Positions 9,321-18,000 are shown, counted from the stretch's first letter. The stretch is DNA of 64,000 bases from an uncultured Paracoccaceae bacterium (GCA_947501555.1 CANMWG010000001.1:2480001-2544000), one strand, 5' to 3'. The notes: generated by a model from the sequence alone, not told the origin. Program-made: numbers and translations.

Positions 9321-10459
9321 TGGGACACCTGCGCCGATTGCGCTTCGGTCGCGGGGCGCGGATCAACAACATCGCCCGCGTTCACAAAACCCTGACCCAC
9401 AGTGATGATATCGGCTTCCTCTGGCAAACCAGTGACCCAGACACCATCGGTTTGGGCACGGACGATCGACACCTCTTGGAAGGCCACAACATTCCCTTCG
9501 GTGACGGTCTTGATGCCAAGATCACCGTTCACCCCCAGCGACAGGATCGCAGGCGAAATGAAATGACCGCGCGCTTCACCGGTTGGGATTGCGACGCGGG
9601 CGCTGAGCCCGGCAGGCATCACACTTTCAGGATTATCGACCTGGACCTCGACCCGGAAAGTGCGGGTTTGCTGATCTGCGTTGCTGCCAATGAAACCAAC
9701 TTTACCTGTTCGGGTCTCACCGGTGATAAATTGGACCTCTGCCATTTGATCAGCCTTCAGGCGGGACAGGGCCACTTGCGGCACTTGGATCACAACGGTC
9801 AGCGGGTCATTGTCCAGAACCTCTGCCACGACATCGCCGTTCTCAACAAACTCGCCCTCATCAAGGGTAAATTCGTTCAAACGGCCCGCAAAGGGGGCAC
9901 GAATGACGGTGTTGTCACGCTGTTCCTGTGCGGCAGTCACGGCGGCCTCGGCGGCTGCTTTACTGGCGCGGGCCTGTGTCACGCGATCCTCGGTCGCAAC
10001 CCCGCGTTGCTGCAAGGCAAGGGCATTGTCCAAATCGCGGGTGGCTTGATCCAACTGGGTTTGCGCCTGCAAAAGCTGCGCATCAATGGTTTCGGCATCA
10101 ACGCGGCCCAGCTCTTGGCCGGCGACGACCAGATCACCACGGGACACCAAAACAGCCTCAATCTGACCGGTGGCCTTGGCTGCAATCTGGGTCGCGCGAT
10201 CCGGAACTGATTGGCCTTCTGCAGTCAAAACCAACTGCACATCCTGTGCAACGGACGGCATGACAGCAACGGTCACCGCACGGGTTTCAGTCTGTTCAGC
10301 GAGCTCTTCTTCCGGCTCCGAGGGTAGAATATACCCGCTTCCCATCCATCCAACCAAAAGGATCGCAAGCAAAATTGCGAGCCACTTGGACCGGTTTGCG
10401 CCTTTGTCACTTTGAAAGGTCAAACGTCCTGCCAGGTCCGGTTCGGTTTCCTGCGCCAT
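9317..10459 (-). CDS. RND efflux periplasmic adaptor (membrane fusion protein)
   Basis: The HlyD/AcrA-type adaptor that links the RND pump to an outer-membrane channel. The 380-residue form begins MAQETEPDLAGR with the site AAAGGA ten bases upstream; a longer reading to 10516 lacks a good site and would cover a palindrome, so the ATG at 10459 is preferred. A TM anchor lies near residues 25-43 (WLAILLAILLVGWMGSGYIL). Then come the barrel-sandwich (lipoyl) half IAAKATGQIEAVLVSRGDLV, a coiled-coil hairpin (AQTQLDQATRDLDNALALQ), the second half with IRAPFAGRL, and a beta-barrel. It is the first gene of the two-gene efflux operon. Confidence 0.92.
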   Translation of the reverse strand: MAQETEPDLAGRLTFQSDKGANRSKWLAILLAILLVGWMGSGYILPSEPEEELAEQTETRAVTVAVMPSVAQDVQLVLTAEGQSVPDRATQIAAKATGQIEAVLVSRGDLVVAGQELGRVDAETIDAQLLQAQTQLDQATRDLDNALALQQRGVATEDRVTQARASKAAAEAAVTAAQEQRDNTVIRAPFAGRLNEFTLDEGEFVENGDVVAEVLDNDPLTVVIQVPQVALSRLKADQMAEVQFITGETRTGKVGFIGSNADQQTRTFRVEVQVDNPESVMPAGLSARVAIPTGEARGHFISPAILSLGVNGDLGIKTVTEGNVVAFQEVSIVRAQTDGVWVTGLPEEADIITVGQGFVNAGDVVDPRPATEAQSAQVSQ

Positions 10460-10503
10460 AAACTCATTCCTTTGAAATATATCCACAGCAGCCAACGGCG
10501 CCT

Positions 10504-10524
10504 TGGAGATCGTCAAGATCTCCA
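10504..10524. promoter_or_regulatory. Palindrome upstream of the RND efflux operon
   Basis: A perfect inverted repeat with 8-bp arms, TGGAGATC, five bases, GATCTCCA, centred about 55 bp upstream of the adaptor start. Position and symmetry fit an operator for a dimeric repressor, such as a TetR or GntR protein, near the promoter of the efflux operon. The GntR gene next door is one candidate binder. No binding evidence. Confidence 0.45.
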
Positions 10525-10609
10525 GTTAGTTAGTGTGCCCTTGTCATGGTTGCTAGAGGGCCGACAGCACATTCGGTCAAATTTTGCCAAACCGTTCGGG
10601 ATCAGAATT

Positions 10610-11287
10610 TTACAACATATATAGCCGGTTCTGGTGAAGCAGGGCTAACAGAACGGTCTTGGCCGCCTCGCGATGGGCATAATGGACGTCATGCGCACGC
10701 TTGGCGTCTCCGGCACGAATGGCATCCAAAACTTCGCGATGGTCCTTATACGATTGAAGCGGAAGCGGACGCATATGCAAGGTCACAGCCTTGGCACGAC
10801 GCACCTGATCCCCCATGCGGGCCACAATCTCGATTACTCGAGAATTGCCGCTTAGCCGGACCAGCTCGGTGTGAAATTCATCATCGGCAGCGGCCCAGGC
10901 ATCCCGGTCTTCAACCGCTAGGGCTGTCTCCATATCCAGAATGGTTTTTTCTAAAACCATTAGATCAGCCGCGCCGTAATTCTTGGCGGCTGCCTTGAAG
11001 GCCGCCATGCTTTCTAGCTCAGTCAAGACCTCATAAATCTCGGCCATATCCTGAACCGAGACAGGCAGGATCCGGACCCCTTTGCGCGCGCGGACCTCTA
11101 ACAACCCTTGGCCAGCCAAGGTCAAAGCGGCCTCGCGCACAGGCGTGCGGGACATACCAAGCCTTTCTGCCAATTCGCCTTCTAAATGGTCAGATCCGGC
11201 AGGCAATTCACCTTCAAAAATGAGCCTCCGAAGTTCCTCAACTGCGATAACTGAATTACTCTTCGACTTCGACGCACTCGGCGGCAT
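10610..11287 (-). CDS. GntR-family transcriptional regulator (FadR/FCD subfamily)
   Basis: A 225-residue DNA-binding regulator. The N-terminal winged helix (about 13-80) holds the GntR pattern LRRLIFEGELPAG, a helix-turn-helix in LAERLGMSRTPVREA, and the wing VRARKGVRILPVS. The rest is an all-helical FCD ligand domain with metal-binding-type residues (DDEFHTEL, and a late H in DHREVLDAIRAGD). Such regulators usually sense small carboxylates and repress adjacent catabolic genes. The gene just upstream on the same strand is a broken oxidoreductase, so its original target operon may be lost. Whether it now acts on the efflux promoter is unknown. Confidence 0.9.
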   Translation of the reverse strand: MPPSASKSKSNSVIAVEELRRLIFEGELPAGSDHLEGELAERLGMSRTPVREAALTLAGQGLLEVRARKGVRILPVSVQDMAEIYEVLTELESMAAFKAAAKNYGAADLMVLEKTILDMETALAVEDRDAWAAADDEFHTELVRLSGNSRVIEIVARMGDQVRRAKAVTLHMRPLPLQSYKDHREVLDAIRAGDAKRAHDVHYAHREAAKTVLLALLHQNRLYML

Positions 11288-11290
11288 GAC

Positions 11291-11894
11291 CTAAACTTTC
11301 ACTTTCTGTTGCGTTTGGGCGGACTGGTAGATCGCATGCTCTGTCCGAAGAACGGACATATAATCAGCCGCGAGGTCTTCCAAAGGTCGCCCTTCAATAA
11401 GGCCCGAAACGATATGAAATTGCAATGCATGGACGCGGTCTCCACCAAATCCGTTCTAAGAATCTGGTGGTAAAACAAGCTCTTCGGTGACCCGATCAAA
11501 GCTGCGTCTGGTCAAACTGCCATCACCGCGCAAGCTCAAAACCCCCTATATGCCTTCGATCCTTGCCTCACCCATCGTCAGGCGCGGTTCAGCGGCGGCA
11601 TGGTCTAAATTGCGATTGCCATCAAACAGCGCCCAGATGGTCAAAATCACATATCCCGCGTCTTCTCCTGCGATCGCCGGGTTCACGCGGCGCAGACCAG
11701 CATAGACGCTTTGCGCCGGTCCAAACAGATACGCAAAGGTATCTACCCAATGCACGCCCGTTTCATGGATCAGGAACTTCTCCATGGTCTGAAAATAGGG
11801 TTGGCGATCAAGATAGGCCTCCGGGCCCTGCCCATCACCCGGGCGCAACCGGCAGATGGCCTGCATGTGCCACGACACGCTGCGAATGCCTTTC
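11291..11894 (-). pseudogene. Truncated Gfo/Idh/MocA-family oxidoreductase with two in-frame stops
   Basis: Reading one frame leftward from about 11894 gives a C-terminal part of a Gfo/Idh/MocA oxidoreductase: SVSWHMQ, then EKFLIHETGVHWVDTFAYLFG (catalytic-domain HWVD region), VYAGLRRVNPAIAGEDAG, and the typical end HALQFHIVSGLIEGRPLEDLAADYMSVLRTEHAIYQSA before a stop at 11291. The frame is kept throughout but has TAG stops at 11546-11548 and 11456-11458. The NAD-binding Rossmann half is missing entirely; the right end abuts the lactonase fragment. Recognisable sequence between the stops shows recent decay. The gene was probably in one operon with the GntR regulator. Confidence 0.85.
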
Positions 11895-12275
11895 ACAGCG
11901 GACCATGTGTGTGAAGCGGTCAAGCGGCTATATGCCGGGAACCCGTTCTTTCACGATGACGAAGCACAGGTCGCGGAAAGGGTCACGGTGCATTGCATCA
12001 GCGGCCATTCACGCGGGCTGCAATGTGTGCAGACGGCGGCAGGATGGCTCGTGCTGGCGTTCGCTGCCGCGCATTACAACAAGAATTTCGAGGCGCGAAA
12101 ACCCTTCCCCATCGTCGTGGATCTGCAGAATATGATAGACGGGTTCGATACGCTCTACAGGCTTGCATCCTCACCCGACCTGATCATCCCCGGGCACAAG
12201 CCGCTGGTGCGCGAAAACTTCCCGTCAGGGAAGGCTGAGCACATCATGCGGCTCGACCAAGGGCGCAAATTATGA
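11886..12275 (+). pseudogene. Truncated metallo-beta-lactamase-fold hydrolase (AHL-lactonase-like), C-terminal half
   Basis: The open frame MPFTADHVCEAVKRLYAGNP up to GKAEHIMRLDQGRKL matches the C-terminal half of N-acyl-homoserine-lactonase-like metallo-beta-lactamases, with a GHSRGLQCVQ motif (metal-binding His), the AAHYNKNFEARKPFPIVVD stretch and LIIPGHKPLV with a late His. The N-terminal metal motif HxHxDH is absent, so it cannot be active as read. It starts where the oxidoreductase fragment on the other strand starts, so both lost their 5' ends in what looks like one deletion. Its stop overlaps the stop of the convergent OmpA-like gene. Confidence 0.75.
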
Positions 12276-12842
12276 CTGACCAGGCACGTCCGGCAGGCTA
12301 AACTCAACGCGGCGGTTCAAGGCACGGCCTTCGGGGTTGTCTGCCCCATCAGCTGTCACGTTTTCGGCAATCGGATCAGCTTCACCAACGCCGATTGAGG
12401 TGATCATGTCAGCCGTCAGATTAGTGTTGGCAACCAACCAGTCGCGGACATTGTCAGCACGCCGCTGGCCAAGGGCGCGATTATCTTCTTCACTCCCAAT
12501 CGCATCCGTATGACCCTTAATCCGGATCAAAGGCACGTCCTCAAGGCTGGTTGCAATACCAGCGAGCACATCCAACGCCTCTGGCTGCAGCGTATCGTCT
12601 CCAAAACCGAAGAGGACTTCGGACAACATCACCATGGCATCGGCCTCACCATCCTGGCCTTCCCGGATCGACAAGGCGGGATCAGACGCGGCTATTTCTT
12701 CCAAGCTTGGGGTCGCGGATGGCACGTTTTGCACCAGTTCTTCATCCACGACGATCGGCGTATCGGCTGTCTCGTCTTGGGCCTGCGCCGGGGCAGACGC
12801 GGCGAGAATAAGGGTCAGGACCATAGCTGGGGTCGCATGCAT
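12270..12842 (-). CDS. OmpA-family peptidoglycan-binding protein
   Basis: A 190-residue exported protein. From the ATG at 12842 (GGAG about ten bases upstream) it has a clear signal peptide, MHATPAMVLTLILAASAPAQAQ, then an acidic linker, then a C-terminal OmpA-like domain (about 80-185): LFGFGDDTLQPEA, IRIKGHTDAIGSEEDN, LGQRRADNVRDWL and NRRVEF. These are the residues that bind diaminopimelate in peptidoglycan. There is no beta-barrel or TM segment besides the signal, so it is likely a soluble periplasmic or lipid-free wall-binding protein. It stands alone and converges on the lactonase remnant. Confidence 0.88.
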   Translation of the reverse strand: MHATPAMVLTLILAASAPAQAQDETADTPIVVDEELVQNVPSATPSLEEIAASDPALSIREGQDGEADAMVMLSEVLFGFGDDTLQPEALDVLAGIATSLEDVPLIRIKGHTDAIGSEEDNRALGQRRADNVRDWLVANTNLTADMITSIGVGEADPIAENVTADGADNPEGRALNRRVEFSLPDVPGQS

Positions 12843-12991
12843 GACTTCGTCTCCATCGTTATAATATCTGCAGCAGGTCATACTCACCTCCAAGATGAAC
12901 TTGAAATGAACCCTGATCATTTCGATGTCATGAATTGTTGCAAATCCCGCGCAACCATGGCCAACTCAACCCCAAGAGCAGGAGCACCCCA

Positions 12992-13393
12992 TTGCCAAAA
13001 CTCAAGACATCCTCCGCCGCATTGGTCCAAGCCGCCCGCGCCCGGATAGAAGAGATCGATACAGCGGATGCAATCGCAATGCTGGACGATCCCAATGTGA
13101 CTTTCGTTGATCTCCGCGATATCCGGGAACGCCAGCGCAGCGGGTCTATTCCAGGCAGCTTTCATTGCCCCCGTGGTTTGGCCGAATTCTGGATCGATCC
13201 CGAAGGCGACTATTACAAAGAGATTTTCGGCGAAGACCGAACCTTCATCTTCCATTGCGCCATCGGTTGGCGGTCTGCCCTGACGGTCGCAACCTTGAAC
13301 GATATGGGCTTCGCCTGCGCGGATCTGAAAGACGGGTTTTCAGACTGGGTGCGCCACGATGGACCCATCGACAAGCCGGATGCATCCACCTAG
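12992..13393 (+). CDS. Rhodanese-domain sulfurtransferase
   Basis: A single-domain rhodanese of 133 residues. It holds the pattern VTFVDLRDIRERQRSGSIPGSFHCPRG and an active-site loop FHCAIGWRSALT with the persulfide-forming Cys. The predicted start is TTG at 12992, preceded by GGAG; upstream in-frame codons lack a site. It transfers sulfane sulfur to an unknown acceptor in the cytoplasm. It lies 9 bp before pxpB and probably heads the 5-oxoprolinase operon. Confidence 0.85.
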   Translation: MPKLKTSSAALVQAARARIEEIDTADAIAMLDDPNVTFVDLRDIRERQRSGSIPGSFHCPRGLAEFWIDPEGDYYKEIFGEDRTFIFHCAIGWRSALTVATLNDMGFACADLKDGFSDWVRHDGPIDKPDAST

Positions 13394-13402
13394 AACGCCT
13401 CT

Positions 13403-14128
13403 ATGATCACCGAACCGGAACTGCGCCCACTTGGGGTTGATGGCGTTCTTGTGCGCTTTTCCCGCGTGCTGACAGAACAGGCCAATGCCCAGGCGCTCAG
13501 CTTCAAAGATCAGGTCGACACCGCCGGGATTGCAGGACTGACCGAGGTCGCCTCTTCGCTCACATCCGTCCGGGTCGGCTTTGACCCAAAACGCACGGAC
13601 CGGCGCGCGGTCTGCGAAGCCCTTCAACCATTGATCAGCGCACAAAGAACGCCTGAGACCAGCCCAAAACGGCGCTGGCAGATCCCCGTGGCTTTCGGCC
13701 CAGACCATGCGCCGCAACTGGCCGAGGCGGCAGCCCTCGCCGGTGTCACGCCTGACCGGGCCATTGCGGACATCACCAGCCAAACCACACGGGTTACAGC
13801 CATCGGATTTGCACCCGGGCAACCCTTTCTGGGAATGCTGCCTGACCACTGGAACTTCCCCCGGCAAAGCACACTGACCGAAAGCCTGCCGCGCGGCGCA
13901 TTGATCACAGCCGTCCAACAGCTGATCATCTGGGGGGCCGACGCGCCCACAGGATGGCGACACATCGGACAAACCGCATTCCGGGTCTACCTGCCCGAAA
14001 CCGAAACACCCTTCGCCTTCCAACCGGGGGATGCGGTGCAGTTCCAAGCCGTCTCAGACAGCGCCTTCGCCGATATCAAAGCAGACCCCACCACAAACGG
14101 TGGGGCGATCTGCGAGGTGCTGCGATAA
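13403..14128 (+). CDS. pxpB: 5-oxoprolinase subunit PxpB
   Basis: A 241-residue KipI/allophanate-hydrolase subunit 1-like protein, a cytoplasmic subunit of the ATP-dependent 5-oxoprolinase PxpABC that opens 5-oxo-L-proline to glutamate. Visible family marks are FGPDHAPQLAEAAALAG, FAPGQPFLGMLPDHWNFPRQSTLTESLPRGA and the C-terminal TGWRHIGQT and FQPGDAVQF stretches. Its stop overlaps the start of pxpC by one base. The operon order pxpB-pxpC-pxpA is complete. The call rests on the three-gene context plus the sequence motifs. Confidence 0.92.
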   Translation: MITEPELRPLGVDGVLVRFSRVLTEQANAQALSFKDQVDTAGIAGLTEVASSLTSVRVGFDPKRTDRRAVCEALQPLISAQRTPETSPKRRWQIPVAFGPDHAPQLAEAAALAGVTPDRAIADITSQTTRVTAIGFAPGQPFLGMLPDHWNFPRQSTLTESLPRGALITAVQQLIIWGADAPTGWRHIGQTAFRVYLPETETPFAFQPGDAVQFQAVSDSAFADIKADPTTNGGAICEVLR

Positions 14129-15147
14129 TGCCAAAGCTCACGATCCACAGAGCGGGGCCAGGGCTGACGGTGCAAGACCTCGGGCGTCCGGGCTGGAAGG
14201 CGCAAGGGCTCTCCACCGGCGGGGGGGCCGACAGGCTGGCGCTCTTTGAAGCGGCGGCACTTCTGGGCAACCAGCCCACCCAAGCGGTCATCGAAATGAT
14301 GGGGTTCGGCGGGACATTTAGCACCGATGAAGCAACCCGCATCTGCCTGACGGGCGCACAGATGCAAGCCGATATCGACGGAACGCCAATCGCACCCAAC
14401 CAAACACAGCTCCTGCACGCCGGGGCAAAGCTGACCATCGGCGGGGCCAAGGCGGGCGTCTACGGCTACCTCGCATTCACGGGCGGGATCACCACCCAAG
14501 CCATCATGGACAGCCGGGCAACGCATCTGACCGCAGGCATAGGCAAACGGCTAGAAGCAGGCGATACGCTGCCGCTTGGCTCAGACCCCGACCCGATTGC
14601 CCCACCGCGTAAACTGACAGCGGATGATCGGTTCAGCGGTGGCACCATCCGGGTGATGCCCGGCCCACAAACCGATTTTTTCACCGCAGAAACCCAAGAT
14701 AGTTTCACCAAGACCCGCTTCACCCGCAGCCCACGGGGAAACCGGCAAGGGATCAGGCTGGACTATGACGGAACTGGCTTTCCCATCGCTGGCGGGCAGA
14801 CGCTGGTTTCTGACTTGATCGTACCCGGCGATATCCAGATGACCGGCGACGGCATCCCTTATGTGCTGCTGACCGAATGCCAAACCATTGGGGGCTACCC
14901 GCGGATCGGCAGCGTAATCCCCGCTGACCTGCCCAAAATCGCACAAGCTGCACCGGGCACGCAGCTGCAATTCCAATTTCTGACAGTGATGGAAGCCGAC
15001 GCCACCGCGCAATCTGACGCGGGTCTGCTCAGAGACCTAACAAACATGTGTCAGCCTCTGATCCGCGATCCGCATGACATCGCTGATCTGCTCAGCTACC
15101 AATTGATCAGCGGTGTGACCCCTGGCGATGACCTTGAAAGGCTCTGA
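14128..15147 (+). CDS. pxpC: 5-oxoprolinase subunit PxpC
   Basis: A 339-residue KipA / biotin-dependent-carboxylase-like subunit (allophanate hydrolase subunit 2 family). It begins MPKLTIHRAGPGLTVQDLGRPGW, the typical N-terminus, and continues with QGLSTGGGADRLALFEAA, GYLAFTGGI and the C-terminal TECQTIGGYPRIGSVI, all family marks. The start ATG overlaps the pxpB stop. Together with PxpB and PxpA it forms the ATP-dependent 5-oxoproline-cleaving complex. Length is normal. Confidence 0.92.
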   Translation: MPKLTIHRAGPGLTVQDLGRPGWKAQGLSTGGGADRLALFEAAALLGNQPTQAVIEMMGFGGTFSTDEATRICLTGAQMQADIDGTPIAPNQTQLLHAGAKLTIGGAKAGVYGYLAFTGGITTQAIMDSRATHLTAGIGKRLEAGDTLPLGSDPDPIAPPRKLTADDRFSGGTIRVMPGPQTDFFTAETQDSFTKTRFTRSPRGNRQGIRLDYDGTGFPIAGGQTLVSDLIVPGDIQMTGDGIPYVLLTECQTIGGYPRIGSVIPADLPKIAQAAPGTQLQFQFLTVMEADATAQSDAGLLRDLTNMCQPLIRDPHDIADLLSYQLISGVTPGDDLERL

Positions 15148-15150
15148 ACA

Positions 15151-15906
15151 ATGCGCAAAGTCGATCTGAATTCCGACATGGGCGAAGGCTTTGGGCCGTG
15201 GACCATGGGCGATGACGCAGCCCTTTTGGATATAGTGACCTCGGCCAATGTGGCCTGCGGTTTTCACGCAGGCGATCCAGATGTGATGGATACCACCATG
15301 CGGATCGCAATCGAAAAAGGGGTGGGGATCGGCGCACACCCAGGCTTTGCAGACCTCAAAGGGTTCGGGCGCAGGCAACTGCCGATCCCGGCCAAAGAGC
15401 TTGGCAATGCGGTTGCCTATCAGCTGGGGGCCGCGCAAGCGATGGCGAAACGTGCGGGCGGACAGGTGCGGCACCTCAAACTGCATGGAGCGCTGGCGAA
15501 TATGGCCTCGGTCGATCATGCGCTTGCCAAAACCTGCTATCAGGCGGCACTCGACGTCGCTCCGGACATCATCATCATGGTGCTTGCAGCAACCGCACAG
15601 GAAGAAACCGCGCGTGAATTAGGATGCAACTGGGCGGGTGAGATTTTCTCGGACCGGGCCTATAACGACGACGCAACGCTCGTGGACCGCAAACTGCCCG
15701 GCGCTGTCCTGCATGACGCCGCCCTCGCTGGGCCGCGCATTCTCAAAATGCTTGAGGCGGACGCCATCATCGCGCAATCGGGCAAACATATCCCCTGCCA
15801 AATCGACACGATCTGCCTGCACGGGGACACGCCTGGTGCTGTCGCCATGGCGCGGGGCATCAGGCAGCATCTGACAGAGGCGGGCATCACGCTCGCGCCG
15901 CTTTAA
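15151..15906 (+). CDS. pxpA: 5-oxoprolinase subunit PxpA (LamB/YcsF family)
   Basis: A 251-residue TIM-barrel-like protein with the diagnostic start MRKVDLNSDMGEGFG, then SANVACGFHAGDPDVM and GIGAHPGFADLKGFGRR, HLKLHGALANMA, and near the end DTICLHGDTPGAVAMA. It is the catalytic-type subunit of 5-oxoprolinase. Four bases separate it from pxpC. It allows reuse of pyroglutamate, which forms spontaneously from glutamine and glutamate. Confidence 0.94.
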   Translation: MRKVDLNSDMGEGFGPWTMGDDAALLDIVTSANVACGFHAGDPDVMDTTMRIAIEKGVGIGAHPGFADLKGFGRRQLPIPAKELGNAVAYQLGAAQAMAKRAGGQVRHLKLHGALANMASVDHALAKTCYQAALDVAPDIIIMVLAATAQEETARELGCNWAGEIFSDRAYNDDATLVDRKLPGAVLHDAALAGPRILKMLEADAIIAQSGKHIPCQIDTICLHGDTPGAVAMARGIRQHLTEAGITLAPL

Positions 15907-15915
15907 AAGACCGCC

Positions 15916-16563
15916 ATTGAACTCAACGCCGATTTCAATCAACGGGTGTTGCTCCAGACGGACGATATCCCATGGCAAGCGTCACCCATGGCCGGGGTTG
16001 ACCGGCGGATGCTCGACCGGATCGGGGATGAGGTCGCGCGGGCCACTTCCATCGTGCGCTATGCGCCGGGCAGCCAGTTCTCGGCCCACCCGCATACCGG
16101 AGGGGAAGAATTCATCGTACTGGACGGGGTGTTCCAAGACGAACACGGCGATTACCCGACAGGCACCTATGTGCGCAACCCGCCAACAACATCGCATACG
16201 CCGGGGGCCGCGGATGGCTGCGTAATTTTCGTCAAACTCTGGCAATTCGAAGCAGAGGACCGCAATCAGTTCCGGGTGGAAATGGACAATGGGCTGCCAA
16301 CGCACACCCTGCATCAAGATGCCCGCGAAACGGTGCGGTTCATGTCCCTCGAAGCAAGTCAATCACTGCGCGAGACCCCGTCTGGTGGGGCCGAACTCCT
16401 GATCCCCAACGGGAACGCGCAAGAAAGCGAGGATCTGTTGCATGAACGTGCATGGCTGCGCTTGCCCGAGGGGGCGCCGATCAATCTGACTGCCGGAGAT
16501 GAAGGCACAAAGCTCTGGATCAAGACCGGACACCTGCCCTTTACTGCTGCGCCAATGGTCTGA
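15916..16563 (+). CDS. ChrR-type double-cupin protein
   Basis: A cupin protein of about 215 residues like the cupin domain of ChrR anti-sigma factors, but without the N-terminal zinc-binding ASD helix bundle, so it is probably a metal-binding enzyme or stress protein instead of an anti-sigma factor. Cupin motifs are [23 protein letters not shown] and [14 protein letters not shown]. Homology by eye begins at [14 protein letters not shown], which would need ATT at 15916 as start; the first standard start in frame is GTG at 15946. The same frame is open back to the pxpA stop at 15904-15906. It is the fourth gene of the pxp operon. Confidence 0.78.
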   Translation: MELNADFNQRVLLQTDDIPWQASPMAGVDRRMLDRIGDEVARATSIVRYAPGSQFSAHPHTGGEEFIVLDGVFQDEHGDYPTGTYVRNPPTTSHTPGAADGCVIFVKLWQFEAEDRNQFRVEMDNGLPTHTLHQDARETVRFMSLEASQSLRETPSGGAELLIPNGNAQESEDLLHERAWLRLPEGAPINLTAGDEGTKLWIKTGHLPFTAAPMV

Positions 16564-16653
16564 ACTTTCAAAGATATCCGAAAGAACCTATCCGGGCAGC
16601 CCACTATCGTCAGCCCGCAGGATGGCGTTTAATACGCGACGAAGGGACACCCC

Positions 16654-17472
16654 ATGACAAAACCATCCTACGCCACGCCACCGGGCGGGTTACCGCCACA
16701 AACACAGCTCTTGACCGACCGGGCTGTGTTCACTGATGCATATGCGGTGATCCCCAATGGGGCGATGACCGACATCGTGACCAGCAACTTGCCCTTTTGG
16801 GACAAGACGCGGGCCTGGGTGCTGGCCCGGCCGCTGTCCGGGTTTGCGGAAACCTTCAGCCAATACATCATGGAGGTCAGCGCCGGGGGCGGCAGCACCA
16901 GACCCGAAACAGACCCAAACGCCCAAGGCGTGCTCTTCGTGGTGAAAGGTAGTTTCGCGCTCAGCATCGATGGGGCAACGCACAGCATGGCACCTGGCAG
17001 CTATGCCTACCTGCCGCCCGGATGCGACTGGACGGTCAGCACAACGGTGGGGGCAACCTTCCATTGGATTCGTAAGGCCTATCAGGCTGTGGATGGTATC
17101 GACAGCCCCGTGGCCTTTGTCTTTGACGAAGGCACCGGCACAACGATTGAAATGCCCGACACCAACGGCGCCTGGACAACCACCCGGTTCGTCGACCCCT
17201 CCGATATGCGGTACGACATGCAGGTGAATATCGTGACATTGCAGCCCGGCGGGGTGATCCCTTTTGCGGAAACCCATGTGATGGAACACGGGCTTTACGT
17301 GTTGGAAGGCAAAGCCGTCTACCGACTCAATCAAGACTGGGTCGAAGTCGAAGCCGGTGATTTCATGTGGCTGCGCTCCTTCTGCCCGCAGGCCTGCTAC
17401 GCGGGCGGCCCTGGACCATTCCGCTACCTGCTTTATAAGGACATCAACCGGCACATGCCGCTCAATCGATAG
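16654..17472 (+). CDS. allE: (S)-ureidoglycine aminohydrolase-like bicupin
   Basis: A 272-residue protein with two cupin domains that resembles UGHY (AllE), which releases ammonia from (S)-ureidoglycine in purine ring breakdown using a Mn ion. The second cupin carries the likely metal site: PFAETHVMEHGLYVLEGKA, with HVMEHG close to the family ExxxxHxxEHG arrangement, and DFMWLRSFCPQACYAGG. Length is normal. No other ureide gene is present in the window, so the symbol is by homology only. It lies 90 bp after the cupin gene and converges on the VOC gene with an 11-bp overlap. Confidence 0.75.
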   Translation: MTKPSYATPPGGLPPQTQLLTDRAVFTDAYAVIPNGAMTDIVTSNLPFWDKTRAWVLARPLSGFAETFSQYIMEVSAGGGSTRPETDPNAQGVLFVVKGSFALSIDGATHSMAPGSYAYLPPGCDWTVSTTVGATFHWIRKAYQAVDGIDSPVAFVFDEGTGTTIEMPDTNGAWTTTRFVDPSDMRYDMQVNIVTLQPGGVIPFAETHVMEHGLYVLEGKAVYRLNQDWVEVEAGDFMWLRSFCPQACYAGGPGPFRYLLYKDINRHMPLNR

Positions 17473-17860
17473 TGTTCGACACTTCGATCAGGTTGCCATC
17501 CGGATCGCGGATATAAAGCGAGACAATCGGGCCCGTAGCCCCGGTGCGCGTCACAGGCCCCTGTTCCACGACGACATCTTGCTCCAGGAAATGGGCCAGC
17601 CACCGATCCAAAGGCTGTTCTGACAGAAAACACAAATCAGCCGAGCCTCGTGTCGCGACCTTCGCCTTCGGCTCAAACGGGGCGGCGGCGGAATGCAGAT
17701 TGATCTTCTGCGCGCCAAACTTCAACGCCCAGCGGACCGAACCATCCGCAGGCCGGAACTCCTCGGGCTGCATCCCCAAGATGTCGCGGTAAAAGGCAAC
17801 CGTGCGGGCGACATCCGCAACCGTCAGCACCAGATGATCCAAACCCGAAACCTGTGGCAT
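17462..17860 (-). CDS. VOC-family protein (glyoxalase/dioxygenase fold)
   Basis: A 132-residue vicinal-oxygen-chelate protein. The first half begins VSGLDHLVLTVADVARTVAFYRDILGM with the metal His in DHLVL, and the second half ends SLYIRDPDGNLIEVSN with the metal Glu in NLIEV. This is the standard layout of VirJ/YwbC-like single-module VOC proteins. Function could be isomerase, dioxygenase or resistance protein; nothing in the context decides. The stop end overlaps the end of the convergent allE-like gene. Confidence 0.88.
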   Translation of the reverse strand: MPQVSGLDHLVLTVADVARTVAFYRDILGMQPEEFRPADGSVRWALKFGAQKINLHSAAAPFEPKAKVATRGSADLCFLSEQPLDRWLAHFLEQDVVVEQGPVTRTGATGPIVSLYIRDPDGNLIEVSNTID

Positions 17861-17971
17861 TTGGGTGTCCTCCTCGATCTATCGCGTAATGCATAGCATG
17901 CCTGATTCAAGGAAATGATCATAGACAATCCGGGCCCATATAGAACACGCCACGACCAGTAGGGCCCGCCA

Positions 17972-17995
17972 GACGGAATTTCCAGAAATTCCGTC
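17972..17995. repeat. Inverted repeat 1 (11-bp arms)
   Basis: Arms GACGGAATTTC and GAAATTCCGTC are a perfect match around a two-base centre. It may form a cruciform or RNA hairpin, or be a regulator site. No T-run follows on either strand, so a simple intrinsic terminator is unlikely. Confidence 0.7.
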
Positions 17996-18000
17996 GCCCC

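Noticed and set aside
9320-10210. Long plus-strand frame of 296 codons opposite the efflux adaptor
   Set aside because: It is antisense to a clear HlyD-family protein and its translation has no family character.
15946-16563. ChrR anti-sigma factor
   Set aside because: Only the cupin part is present; the zinc-binding anti-sigma domain and an adjacent ECF sigma factor gene are missing.
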